DNA of 64,000 bases from CAVOJV01 sp963696325 (GTDB lineage: Bacteria > Pseudomonadota > Gammaproteobacteria > Competibacterales > Competibacteraceae): positions 1 to 64,000 of the forward strand of contig CAVOJV010000061.1 of NCBI GenBank assembly GCA_963696325.1, given 5' to 3'. Positions 38,419 to 47,865 of the stretch are shown here, piece by piece; position 1 is the first letter of the stretch; every line of letters begins with the position of its first letter. The translations under genes were made by a program, and so were the position numbers. The notes beneath the pieces are model-generated. The model worked only from the letters and a program-made list of their open reading frames with translations. It did not search any database and had not been told where the DNA came from.

Positions 38419-39360
38419 ATGTTGAAAAAACAAACCGTTGGTATCGTTGGCACCGGTCAGGTCGGCATGGCCGCGGCCTATTCCATCTTTCAGCAAAAAA
38501 GCGCCAGCGAACTGATCCTGATTGACGCCAATAAAAAGCGCGCGGAAGGCGAAGCCATGGATCTCTTGCACGGTCAGGCCTACGTCGGTCGCTGCAATGT
38601 CCACGCCGGCGACTATGCAGACCTGCAAAACGCGCAGGTGGTGATTATCGCGGCCGGCGCCAGCCAAAAACCCGGCGAGTCGCGCCTCGAATTGTTGAAT
38701 CGCAATGCCTTGATCTTCAAGGAGATCGCAACGCAGTTGGACCAGTATGCGCTGGATGCCATTCTGCTGATCGCCACCAATCCGGTGGATATCCTGACCT
38801 ACGTGATGCAAGCGTTGAGCAAACGCCCCGCGAACCTCATCATCGGCACCGGGACGATGCTCGACACGACCCGCTTTCGCACGTTGCTGGGTGAGTACTA
38901 CGACGTAGACCCGCGCTCCGTGCACGCGCTCATCCTGGGTGAACACGGTGATTCCGAAGTGCCCATCTGGAGCGCGGCGGACATTGCCGGTAAGCCGTTG
39001 CTGAACAATACCATTCTGGGCAAATCCTTCAATCAGGATGCGATGGACGCCCTGTTCCAGCGGGTGCGCAAGGCGGCCTATGAAATCATCAACCGGAAGG
39101 GCTATACCAACTGGGCCATCGGGTTGGTAATCGCTCACCTATGGCGTACGATCCAGGATGACCAAAACAGCATATTGCCTGTCAGTGTAAGGTTGAAGGG
39201 CGAGTATGGCATTCAGGATGTGTGCCTCAGCATTCCCACCACTGTCGGTATTAATGGCGTCGGCAAGCCGGTGCTGCCAGCGCTGAATGAGCAGGAACTG
39301 CAAGCCTTGCGGCACTCGGCGGATGTCCTCAAGCAAAGCCTGGCCGGTATCAAATTATGA
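38419..39360 (+). CDS. ldh: L-lactate dehydrogenase
   Basis: A 313-residue NAD-dependent enzyme interconverting pyruvate and L-lactate. The Rossmann start is VGIVGTGQVGMAAAY. The specificity loop reads GASQKPGESRLEL with glutamine at the position that is arginine in malate dehydrogenases, so lactate is preferred. The catalytic histidine is in LGEHGDSEVPIWS, and ATNPVDILTYV is conserved. This LDH type is commonest in fermentative Gram-positives, so transfer is possible. It lies 62 bases before pyk, sharing the node at pyruvate. Confidence 0.9.
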   Translation: MLKKQTVGIVGTGQVGMAAAYSIFQQKSASELILIDANKKRAEGEAMDLLHGQAYVGRCNVHAGDYADLQNAQVVIIAAGASQKPGESRLELLNRNALIFKEIATQLDQYALDAILLIATNPVDILTYVMQALSKRPANLIIGTGTMLDTTRFRTLLGEYYDVDPRSVHALILGEHGDSEVPIWSAADIAGKPLLNNTILGKSFNQDAMDALFQRVRKAAYEIINRKGYTNWAIGLVIAHLWRTIQDDQNSILPVSVRLKGEYGIQDVCLSIPTTVGINGVGKPVLPALNEQELQALRHSADVLKQSLAGIKL

Positions 39361-39422
39361 GGCGGTGCTGGCGGCGGGCGGCGCGGCGGCGTTTCAAATC
39401 CTTCACTGGTTGAGGAGTTTGT

Positions 39423-40870
39423 ATGTTACGGCGCACCAAGATTGTGGCCACCGTTGGGCCGGCCACCGACGATCCCAAAATCCTGGATGGTATCATCCGC
39501 GCCGGGGTCGACGTGGTGCGGGTAAATTTTTCCCATGGCGCTACCGAAGACCATATCCAGCGGGTCCGCCAGGTACGGGAGCGCGCCGCCGCGCTGGGCC
39601 GCGACGTGGGGGTGCTGGCGGATCTGCAAGGACCCAAGATCCGCATCGACCGCTTCCGCCGCGGTGCGGTTACCCTCCAGGAAGGTGCCCGCTTTATCCT
39701 GGATGCCGAGCTGCCTGTCGACGCTGGCAGCGAGGAGGCGGTGGGCATTGCCTACAAATGCCTGCCTCAGGACGTTGCGGCGGGCGATACGTTGTTGTTG
39801 GATGACGGTCGTATCGTTCTGGTGGTAGAGGACGTCGCCGGGTCGCGGGTTATCTGCCGGGTGCAGATAGGCGGCAAGCTGTCAGACAAGAAGGGTATCA
39901 ACCGTCTGGGTGGCGGTCTGTCGGCGCCCGCCCTGACCGACAGGGATCGCGACGATATCCGTACGGCTGCGGAATTCCAGGCGGATTATCTGGCACTCTC
40001 CTTTCCACGGTGCGCCGCCGATATCGAGGAGGCGCGCGCGTTGTTAAGGGCCGCCGGTGGCGCTGGCGCGATCATCGCCAAGATCGAGCGGGCCGAAGCG
40101 CTGAACGATCTCGACGCCATCATCAAGGCCAGTGACGCGGTGATGATAGCCCGCGGCGATCTGGGCGTGGAAATCGGCGATGCCGAACTGCCGGGGTGCA
40201 AAAGCGCATCATTCACCTGGCCCGCCACCTGACCCGGATTTCCATCACGGCGACCCAGATGATGGAGTCCATGGTCCACAGCCAAACGCCCACTCGGGCT
40301 GAAGTACTGGATGTGGCCAATGCCGTGATGGATGGCACTGACGCCGTCATGCTCTCGGCGGAAACGGCTTCGGGAGACTATCCGGTCAAAGCCGTGGAAG
40401 CCATGGCTCGCATTTGTCTGGGCGCGGAAAGACAACGCGAAACTCAGCGCTCCAAGCACCGCATCGACTCGCACTTCGAGCGCATCGAAGAGGCTATCGC
40501 CATGGCCACCATGTACACCGCCAATCATCTGAACGTGCGCGCCATCCTGGCCCTGACTGAATCGGGCTCCACGGTGTTGTGGATGTCGCGGATCAGTTCC
40601 GGCATCCCCATCTTTGCGCTGACCCGCCATGCAGCCACGCGCCGCCGCCTGACCTTGTCTCGGGGCGTGTATCCGCTCAGATTCGACGTAGTGCACATCA
40701 ATCCATCCTGGGTGATTCAGGCCGCAATCAACGCGGTGCTGCACCGTGGCTTGGCCAAGAAAGGCGATCTGGTCATCCTCACCAAGGGCGATTATAAAGG
40801 CGTCTCGGGCGGGACCAATACCATGAAGATCCTGCGGGTCGGCGACCTACTCCTTCCCGAAGGACTTTAG
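39423..40870 (+). CDS. pyk: pyruvate kinase, interrupted by a one-base frameshift
   Basis: The enzyme makes pyruvate and ATP from phosphoenolpyruvate. The first frame (39423 on) has RRTKIVATVGPAT, RVNFSHG, DLQGPKIR and ARGDLGVEIGDAELPG, then leaves the family at about 40198 and stops at 40232. The second frame continues directly with QKRIIHLARHL, ITATQMMESM and TDAVMLSAETA and ends at 40870. One G missing from the GGGG run at 40194-40197 would restore a protein of about 482 residues. As a central enzyme this could be a sequencing error. GAGGAG precedes the ATG. Confidence 0.9.
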
Positions 40871-41050
40871 ACAAGCCGCTTTTTGCTCGGCAGCCTCTGT
40901 GTTTGATGCGAACACGGTGATAACAGCGACCCCGGCCAGGGCCTGAGATCTTCTATACTTGAACACAAAGGTTATGCGGGGAGTTGCAAGAGTAAATGAT
41001 CTACTTCATAGAAGCGGCTGGCATTGGCTTCCTCGCCTAGGGGTTAATCT

Positions 41051-43558
41051 ATGAAAAAAACCATCAAGGGTTCTGCCGCAAGCCTAGGTAGAATCGCTAA
41101 GCGGCAGAGGACATATAAAGCGCTGCAGGAAAGCGAAATGCGCTACCACACCTTATTCGACCAGTCGCCGGATGGCATACTGGTTATCAATCCCGCTACC
41201 ATGCTGCCGCTGGAGTTTAACGACGCGGCCTGCCGGCAACTCGGCTACACGCGCGACGAGTTCGCCCGGTTGCGCATTTCCGATTACGAAGCCGTTGAGC
41301 GGCCAGAGGAAACACGCGCGCGCATCGAAAAGCTCTTGCGAGACGGGCAAGATTGCTTTGAAACTCAACACCGCACCAAGTCAGGCGATGGCCGGGATGT
41401 GCTGGTGAGCGTGCAGAAGCTGGTATTGGATAACCAGCCAGTTTTGCACTGTGTTTTTCGCGACATCACCGAACGCAAGCGGGCGGAAACAGCTATCCAT
41501 TTGAATGAGGCCCGCCTGAATTCTTTGCTCGACTTGAGCCAGCAGGCGTCCGGCCTGGCAGAGCGCGACATCATCCAATTCGGCTTGGAGGAAGCGGTCA
41601 AGCTGACGCACAGCCAGATCGGGTATTTTCACTTCGTGAACGAAGACCAGGATACCATCCAGCTTTTTACCTGGTCACGGGAAACGCTCAAGCTTTGCAA
41701 CGCGGCGGTCGATAACCACTATCCCATTGCCCAAGCGGGTGTCTGGGCGGATTGCGCGCGCTTGCGCAAGCCGGTTATCCACAATGATTACCAGAACCTC
41801 CCTGACAAACAAGGCTATCCGGAGGGGCATTCGCATGTGCTCCGCCACATGAGCGTCCCCGTACTGGATCAGGATAAAGTGAGGATAATCATCGGCGTGG
41901 GAAACAAGGATACCGGCTATGACGATGCGGATGTGCGTCAGTTAATATTGACCGCCAACGAAGTGTGGAAGATCGTTCGCCGCCATCGCGCAGAGGAGCA
42001 GTTGAAGATCAGCGCGGCCAGGCTAAAGAAAGCCGAAAGCATTGCCCACCTGGGTAACTGGGACTATGACCTCGCCCACGATACGTTCAGTTGTTCCGAC
42101 GAGGTCTATCGAATTTTCGGATGCCAGCCCCAGGAATTCATCCCAACCCATAAGGAATTTCTGAACTATGTTCACCCTGAAGACCGAGCGCGTGTCCAGC
42201 AAGCGATAGACAGCGCCTTACATCGTAACCGGCCTTACAATATCGATTATCGCATCGTTACGGTGGATGGGCGCGATTGTTCCGTTCATGCCCAGGCAGA
42301 GGTCACCGTTGACGCCGGGGGGAACCCCGTGCGCGTGCTGGGCACATTGCAGGACGTCACCGGGCGCAAACAGTTGGAGGCGCAGTATCTGCGCGCGCAG
42401 CGCATGGAAAGTATTGGCTTGCTAGCCGGCGGCATCGCGCATGACCTCAACAATGTGCTTGCTCCTATCCTGATGGCTGTGGACCTGCTGCGCGAGGGCA
42501 CGCTGGATGCCGAGCTTCAAAAAATAATCGACATCATCGATGGGAGCGCTCAACGGGGATCGAACATCATCAGGCAAGTCCTGACCTTTGCGCGTGGCGT
42601 GCAAGGCGAGCGCATGGCGGTGCAGTCCAGGCATCTGATCAAGGAAACGGCCGCGATAGCACGGGAAACTTTTCCCAAGAACATCCAGATCGATATTAAA
42701 ACGCCGAGCGATCTTTGGGCGGTAACCGGTGATCCAACCCAACTGCAGCAAGTTTTATTAAACCTGTTCGTCAATGCCCGCGATGCCATGCCTGACGGCG
42801 GCAGGCTTACGCTGGGCGCACGTAACTTTCAGGTAAACGAAAGCTCTGCGGCCCTGAAACCGTCTGCCAAACCGGGCAACTACATCGTACTGCAAGTGAG
42901 CGACACGGGCACCGGCATTCCAGCGGAGCTAATCGACCGGATTTTCGAACCCTTCTTCACCACCAAGGAACAGGGCAAGGGGACGGGCCTGGGTCTGTCC
43001 ACCGTGCTTGGCATTGTGCGCAGCCATGGCGGGTTCGTGAAGGTGGCAAGCCCCCCGGGCGCTGGTTCAACTTTTGAGATTTACTTGCCCGCCACCACCG
43101 TGGAGGAGGCCAAGGAACCCACCAAGGAAGCGGCATTGCCGCACGGTAAGGGAGAGCAGATCCTGGTCGTGGACGACGAAGCTTCAGTCCGCCAAATCAC
43201 CGAGGAAATTCTTCGGAAAAACGGTTATAGGGTATTGATAGCGGTGGACGGAAACGACGCTATCGCTTTATTCACCGAACATGAAAAGAGCATCGATCTG
43301 ATTATCACGGATATCATGATGCCACTCCTGGACGGTATGGCCCTGACGCGCGCGCTGCGCAAGCTGTCTCCTTCGCTGAAAATAATTGCGTCAACGGGTT
43401 TGGCTTTCGGAACGACAGAATCCAACAAAAAAAAGGAACTGGAAAAGCTCGGGGTCAGCATTTTTCTCACCAAGCCCTATAAGGCTGAAACCCTCTTGAA
43501 GGCTGTTCATGAAGCCTTATCCAGCGACGCTCAGCGCAGTCTGATATCCGTTCTTTAA
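41051..43558 (+). CDS. hybrid sensor histidine kinase (PAS-GAF-PAS-HisKA-HATPase-REC)
   Basis: An 835-residue soluble two-component kinase; no membrane segment is seen. In order: PAS (about 28-145, ending DITERKRAE), GAF of the type with IGYFHFVNEDQ (about 165-315), PAS (about 335-440), HisKA with GGIAHDLNN (phospho-His at about 464), HATPase with N box NLFVNARDAMPDGG and GTGLGLSTV, and a receiver domain with ILVVDDE and DLIITDIMMPLLDG (phospho-Asp about 754). The terminal receiver implies a phosphorelay or self-control. No response regulator gene is adjacent. AGGGG precedes the ATG. Confidence 0.92.
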   Translation: MKKTIKGSAASLGRIAKRQRTYKALQESEMRYHTLFDQSPDGILVINPATMLPLEFNDAACRQLGYTRDEFARLRISDYEAVERPEETRARIEKLLRDGQDCFETQHRTKSGDGRDVLVSVQKLVLDNQPVLHCVFRDITERKRAETAIHLNEARLNSLLDLSQQASGLAERDIIQFGLEEAVKLTHSQIGYFHFVNEDQDTIQLFTWSRETLKLCNAAVDNHYPIAQAGVWADCARLRKPVIHNDYQNLPDKQGYPEGHSHVLRHMSVPVLDQDKVRIIIGVGNKDTGYDDADVRQLILTANEVWKIVRRHRAEEQLKISAARLKKAESIAHLGNWDYDLAHDTFSCSDEVYRIFGCQPQEFIPTHKEFLNYVHPEDRARVQQAIDSALHRNRPYNIDYRIVTVDGRDCSVHAQAEVTVDAGGNPVRVLGTLQDVTGRKQLEAQYLRAQRMESIGLLAGGIAHDLNNVLAPILMAVDLLREGTLDAELQKIIDIIDGSAQRGSNIIRQVLTFARGVQGERMAVQSRHLIKETAAIARETFPKNIQIDIKTPSDLWAVTGDPTQLQQVLLNLFVNARDAMPDGGRLTLGARNFQVNESSAALKPSAKPGNYIVLQVSDTGTGIPAELIDRIFEPFFTTKEQGKGTGLGLSTVLGIVRSHGGFVKVASPPGAGSTFEIYLPATTVEEAKEPTKEAALPHGKGEQILVVDDEASVRQITEEILRKNGYRVLIAVDGNDAIALFTEHEKSIDLIITDIMMPLLDGMALTRALRKLSPSLKIIASTGLAFGTTESNKKKELEKLGVSIFLTKPYKAETLLKAVHEALSSDAQRSLISVL

Positions 43559-43601
43559 GGGTATTTCAGTGCGGGTTGGTAATTCGGCTGCGTCCGACCG
43601 C

Positions 43602-44474
43602 TTAGAGGGATTTGCCCAGCGCCCATCGGGGCGTCCTCACGGTGATTATGGCTACGCCAGCAATGGTCATGGTGCCGCCCAGCACGAGCTTCCAGGTCAG
43701 CGCGTCACCCCACAGAGTGACGCCGAACCCCACGGCCAGCACCGGGGTGAGCAGCATGAAGGGTGCTGTCACGCTGACTGGATAACGGCCCAGCAGGTAA
43801 TACATGATGCCATGCCCCACCAGGGAGGCACCCACGGCGGAATAGACGGGCGCCCCGAAATCCAGCCAGGTGGCCGCGTGTAGCGCCGCCCCCTGGCCAG
43901 TTTCCAGGAGCAGCGATAAACCCAACAGACATGGGGTGGCGATCAGCGCAATCCATGCCTGCAAAGTAAATACGCCAACCCCTTGCAACTGGCGCATGAA
44001 GATCGTCGCGACAGCCATGGCCATGGCCGCGCCGATGATCAGTAGCAACGCATTCAGGTGCAGGAAAACCATGGGGTCGAAGCCGATCACCAGCACGCCA
44101 CTGAAGGCCGCGGCAATCCCCAGGAGGTGTCGCCGCCCCATGGTCTCGCCCAGCACCAGCACGGCCAGCAGCGCCGAGAAAGGCACGTAAAGCTGAGCTG
44201 CGATGGCGATGGAGGCAATATCGCCGGCGGCAGCGAGGCCGGCGAATATCAAACTGAAGTGCAGCACGCCCAGTACAAACCCAACCTGGATCACCTGGCG
44301 CATCTGTCCCGGCACCCAGCGCAGGAATGGAAACAGCAGGAGTAACAGCATGCCAAAGCGCAGGGTGGTAAACAGTAGCGGCGGGAAGTGCGTCACGCCA
44401 GCCTTGCCAGCGATGAAGTTGAAAGCCCATGCCGTATTAGCGAGCAGGGCCAGGAGCAAATCAGGAGGGTTCAT
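43602..44474 (-). CDS. EamA-family (DMT) transporter
   Basis: A 290-residue inner-membrane protein with ten hydrophobic segments in two repeated EamA halves. The N-terminal half has ANTAWAFNFIAGK and LRFGMLLLLLFP, the second half VGASLVGHGIMYYLLGRYP. Such proteins export amino acids or other metabolites; the substrate cannot be told. Start 44474 gives the usual short N-terminus; ATG codons at 44495 and 44513 are also in frame. It converges with the histidine kinase, 43 bases apart. Confidence 0.85.
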   Translation of the reverse strand: MNPPDLLLALLANTAWAFNFIAGKAGVTHFPPLLFTTLRFGMLLLLLFPFLRWVPGQMRQVIQVGFVLGVLHFSLIFAGLAAAGDIASIAIAAQLYVPFSALLAVLVLGETMGRRHLLGIAAAFSGVLVIGFDPMVFLHLNALLLIIGAAMAMAVATIFMRQLQGVGVFTLQAWIALIATPCLLGLSLLLETGQGAALHAATWLDFGAPVYSAVGASLVGHGIMYYLLGRYPVSVTAPFMLLTPVLAVGFGVTLWGDALTWKLVLGGTMTIAGVAIITVRTPRWALGKSL

Positions 44475-44615
44475 GGAAAAATCTGTGAAAGTCATGGCAA
44501 GGATCCGCAGCATAGCACTTTACGGATAATTTTCAGAGCTGAAAGCGGCTGGCTTCAGAGCAATCATGCTACGCGCTGGCACCAATACCGTCACTGCCAC
44601 AAACTGCAACTTAAA

Positions 44616-44631
44616 TGTTCCACGTGGAACA
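44616..44631. promoter_or_regulatory. parS-like site (perfect palindrome)
   Basis: TGTTCCACGTGGAACA is a perfect 16-bp palindrome and matches the parS centromere sequence recognised by chromosomal ParB (TGTTNCACGTGNAACA). It lies in the intergenic gap before glyQ. ParB spreading from parS guides chromosome segregation, and such sites cluster near oriC. A second site is 3.2 kb away. Confidence 0.88.
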
Positions 44632-44774
44632 TTTTATTTTGGTTTCACAATCCCTGGGCCGCTTCGAGGTCCGGCTCAGAGGCGGTTACCAAAGTCGCTT
44701 TTAAGAAATTTGAGTGAATCCACTTAGGCGTCCAGATATACTTGCCCGCTGATTAGCATTAGCTATAGGCAGGC

Positions 44775-44790
44775 GTGCGGGGACCCGCAC
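44775..44790 (+). repeat. GC-rich hairpin in the glyQ leader
   Basis: GTGCGGG and CCCGCAC pair around GA, seven bases before the CGGAGG ribosome-binding site of glyQ. There is no T run, so it may affect translation or RNA stability. No T-box or glycine riboswitch elements were recognised in the 334-base gap 44475-44808, which otherwise holds only the parS-like site. Confidence 0.45.
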
Positions 44791-44808
44791 CACAATTCGG
44801 AGGCGCTT

Positions 44809-45723
44809 GTGCGCGACGTATCGACATTTCAGGGGCTGATTCTAGCCCTGCAAGAATATTGGGCTGAACAGGGCTGTGTACTGCTGCAACCCTATGATAT
44901 GGAGGTGGGGGCCGGAACCTTCCACCCCGCCACGTTCCTGCGTTCGATTGGGCCTGAACCTTGGAGCGCCGCCTATGTTCAGCCTTCCCGCCGCCCTACC
45001 GACGGCCGTTACGGCGACAACCCCAATCGCCTGCAACATTACTATCAGTTTCAGGTGGTCATCAAGCCCTCGCCCCTGGACCTTCAGGATCTCTATCTGG
45101 GCTCCCTCAAATACTTGGGGATAGACCCACTGGTGCATGACATCCGTTTTGTAGAGGACAACTGGGAATCACCCACCCTGGGGGCTTGGGGGCTGGGCTG
45201 GGAGATCTGGCTGAATGGCATGGAAGTCACCCAGTTCACGTATTTCCAACAAGCTGGCGGTCTCGACTGCAAACCGGTGACCGGTGAACTGACCTACGGT
45301 CTGGAGCGCATCGCCATGTATTTGCAGGGCGTGGAAAGTGTGTACGACCTGATATGGACCGACGGTCCACTGGGCAAAGTCACCTATGGCGATGTGTTTC
45401 ATCAGAATGAGGTGGAGATGTCTACCTACAACTTTGAGCAGGCCGACGTCGGCTCCTTATTTGCCTGGTTCGATACTTGCGCGGCGGAGAGCCAGCGTCT
45501 GATCGAGTGTGGCCTCCCCCTGCCGGCCTATGAAATGACACTGAAAGCCTCCCACACATTCAACCTGCTGGATGCGCGCAAGGCCATCTCGGTAACGGAG
45601 CGGCAACGCTACATCCTGCGGGTACGCGCTCTGGCGCGGACGGTGGCGCAAGCCTATTTCGATGCCCGTAAGGCCCTGGGGTTCCCGCTGTGTCACCCGG
45701 CGCGGGAGGCTATCCATGGCTAA
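44809..45723 (+). CDS. glyQ: glycine--tRNA ligase alpha subunit
   Basis: A 304-residue catalytic subunit of the bacterial tetrameric glycyl-tRNA synthetase. It contains the class II features TFQGLILALQEYWAEQGCV, QPSRRPTDGRYGDNPNR and GLGWEIWLNGMEVTQFTYFQQ, all highly conserved in GlyQ. The start is GTG at 44809 with CGGAGG upstream. It overlaps glyS by eight bases, so the two subunits are made in balance. Confidence 0.97.
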   Translation: MRDVSTFQGLILALQEYWAEQGCVLLQPYDMEVGAGTFHPATFLRSIGPEPWSAAYVQPSRRPTDGRYGDNPNRLQHYYQFQVVIKPSPLDLQDLYLGSLKYLGIDPLVHDIRFVEDNWESPTLGAWGLGWEIWLNGMEVTQFTYFQQAGGLDCKPVTGELTYGLERIAMYLQGVESVYDLIWTDGPLGKVTYGDVFHQNEVEMSTYNFEQADVGSLFAWFDTCAAESQRLIECGLPLPAYEMTLKASHTFNLLDARKAISVTERQRYILRVRALARTVAQAYFDARKALGFPLCHPAREAIHG

Positions 45724-47791
45724 GGCGCGTGATCTATTGATCGAGATTGGCACCGAGGAATTACCCCCCAAGTCGCTGGATACGCTGGCCAAGGATTTCG
45801 AACAGGGTATCCGGGATGGGTTAGCGAAAGCGGGGTTAACGAGCGGTGCTATCCACCGCTATGCCACACCCAGGCGCCTGGCTGTGTTGATTCGCGACCT
45901 GCCCGCGCAGCAACCCGACCGTCGCCGGGAGCGGCGCGGCCCCGCGCTCAGTGCTGCCTATGATCAGGATGGCAAGCCTACCAAGGCGGTCATAGGGTTT
46001 GCCTGTTCCTGCGGGGTAGAGGTTGCGGAATTACAAACCTTGACGACCGACAAGGGCGCCTGGCTGATTCAGCTTAGTCTGGAGCCCGGCGCGACCACGG
46101 TGGAGCTGATCCCCGCCATAGTCGAGACAACCCTGAACAAGCTGCCTATCCCCAAACGCATGCGCTGGGCGGATCGCGACGATGAATTCGTGCGGCCGGT
46201 TCACTGGTTGGTGCTGTTGTTTGGCGATGAGGTAATCCCTGCCACCATTCTGGGGGTTGCAGCCGGCCGTGAGACCCGCGGCCATCGCTTCCATCATCCG
46301 GGCCCGCTCGCTATCATCGAACCGGCCACCTATGCGGATTTGCTGGAGACAAAAGGGAAGGTGATTGCCGATTTCAACATCCGGCGGGCAGCCATCCGTA
46401 CCCAGGCCGAAGCGGCTGCGGCAACCACCGGGGGGCAGGCCGTCATTGACCCCGGTCTGCTGGATGAGGTTACGGCGCTAGTGGAATGGCCGGTGGCTTT
46501 GCTGGGTAATTTCGAGCGGCGTTTCCTGGAGGTACCCGCCGAGGCATTGATTACTACGATGCAGGATAATCAGAAATATTTCCCCGTGGTGGATACGGCG
46601 GATCATCTGATGCCTCACTTCATCACCATCGCCAATTTGGAGAGCAAGGATCCTCGTCAGGTCAAGGCCGGGAACGAACGGGTCATTCGAGCACGCTTCA
46701 GTGACGCGGAGTTTTTCTGGCTACAGGACCGCAAACAAACACTAGCCAGTCGCCTGGAAGCCCTCAAGACGGTGGTTTTCCAGCAACGCCTGGGCAGTCT
46801 GCATGACAAGAGCTGGCGGGTCGCCGCCCTGGCCCGTTCCATCGCCGAGCGTAGCGACGCCAATCCTGAGTGGGCAGCGCGGGCGGCGACACTGGCCAAG
46901 TGCGATTTGCTCACCCAGATGGTCCAGGAATTTCCGGAGTTGCAGGGCATCATGGGGAGCTATTACGCGCGCCATGACGGTGAAGCGGAGGAAGTCGCCT
47001 ATGCCTTGGAAGCGCAGTATCGCCCCCGTTTCGCGGGTGATGAACTGCCGCGCACCCCCACCGGGAGAGTTATCGCCCTGGCCGATCGCCTGGATACCCT
47101 GGTTGGTATCTTCGCCATCGGCGAACCCCCTTCCGGCAATAAGGATCCCTTTGCGCTGCGCCGCGCTGCCTTGGGTGTGATCCGCCTCTTCATCGAAGGC
47201 CGGATCGATCTGGATCTGGAAGAATTGCTGCAACAAGCGGCCAATCGCTTTGCCCCGGTCCTCAGGGCTGATGCTACGGTGGAAGCCGTATTCGACTTCA
47301 TCATGGAGCGGTTGCGGGGGCATTATCTGGAACAGGGGTTCCGCCCCGATACCTTTGAGGCCGTGCTTAACTGCCGCCCCACCCGTCCCCTCGATTTCGA
47401 TCGGCGTATCCGTGCCCTAGCGGAGTTCCGTAAACTCCCCGAGGCAGACAGCCTGGCCGCGGCTAACAAGCGCATTCGCAATATCCTCAAGAAGGTGGAA
47501 GGCACCCTGCCGTTTGAAGTGCGTACTGAACTGCTCAAGGAAGATGCTGAACAGGCGCTGGCTGGCCGTCTGGCTGAACTGTCTTCCGAGGTCATTCCCC
47601 TCATGGAAGCGGGCCTGTATGACGGAGCGCTGACCCGCCTCGCGGCGTTACGGGCACCCGTTGATGGTTTTTTCGATCAGGTCATGGTCATGGTGGACGA
47701 TATCAATTTACGCAGTAACCGGATTGCCTTGCTCAATGAACTGGGCAGCCTGTTTTTGCGGATAGCCGACTTTTCCCAACTGCAGGACTGA
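45716..47791 (+). CDS. glyS: glycine--tRNA ligase beta subunit
   Basis: A 691-residue tRNA-binding subunit. The N-terminus LLIEIGTEELPPKSL is characteristic, followed by the B3/B4-like region, an HD-type domain (YARHDGEAEEVAYAL) and a C-terminal anticodon-binding part with FDQVMVMVDD. Start 45716 is chosen because it gives the conserved N-terminus and overlaps the end of glyQ; the longer frame from 45662 does not fit. Confidence 0.97.
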   Translation: MAKARDLLIEIGTEELPPKSLDTLAKDFEQGIRDGLAKAGLTSGAIHRYATPRRLAVLIRDLPAQQPDRRRERRGPALSAAYDQDGKPTKAVIGFACSCGVEVAELQTLTTDKGAWLIQLSLEPGATTVELIPAIVETTLNKLPIPKRMRWADRDDEFVRPVHWLVLLFGDEVIPATILGVAAGRETRGHRFHHPGPLAIIEPATYADLLETKGKVIADFNIRRAAIRTQAEAAAATTGGQAVIDPGLLDEVTALVEWPVALLGNFERRFLEVPAEALITTMQDNQKYFPVVDTADHLMPHFITIANLESKDPRQVKAGNERVIRARFSDAEFFWLQDRKQTLASRLEALKTVVFQQRLGSLHDKSWRVAALARSIAERSDANPEWAARAATLAKCDLLTQMVQEFPELQGIMGSYYARHDGEAEEVAYALEAQYRPRFAGDELPRTPTGRVIALADRLDTLVGIFAIGEPPSGNKDPFALRRAALGVIRLFIEGRIDLDLEELLQQAANRFAPVLRADATVEAVFDFIMERLRGHYLEQGFRPDTFEAVLNCRPTRPLDFDRRIRALAEFRKLPEADSLAAANKRIRNILKKVEGTLPFEVRTELLKEDAEQALAGRLAELSSEVIPLMEAGLYDGALTRLAALRAPVDGFFDQVMVMVDDINLRSNRIALLNELGSLFLRIADFSQLQD

Positions 47792-47836
47792 TGATGGATG
47801 CACAGCTAACTTGGAACCCAACGTCATGCCTCCTAA

Positions 47837-47852
47837 TGTTCCACGTGAAACA
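47837..47852. promoter_or_regulatory. second parS-like site
   Basis: TGTTCCACGTGAAACA matches the parS consensus TGTTNCACGTGNAACA at all defined positions; only one base pair breaks the palindrome. It lies between glyS and gmhB, 13 bases before the gmhB ATG. With the site at 44616 it brackets glyQS. Confidence 0.85.
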
Positions 47853-47865
47853 TTCGTAATCCAAT

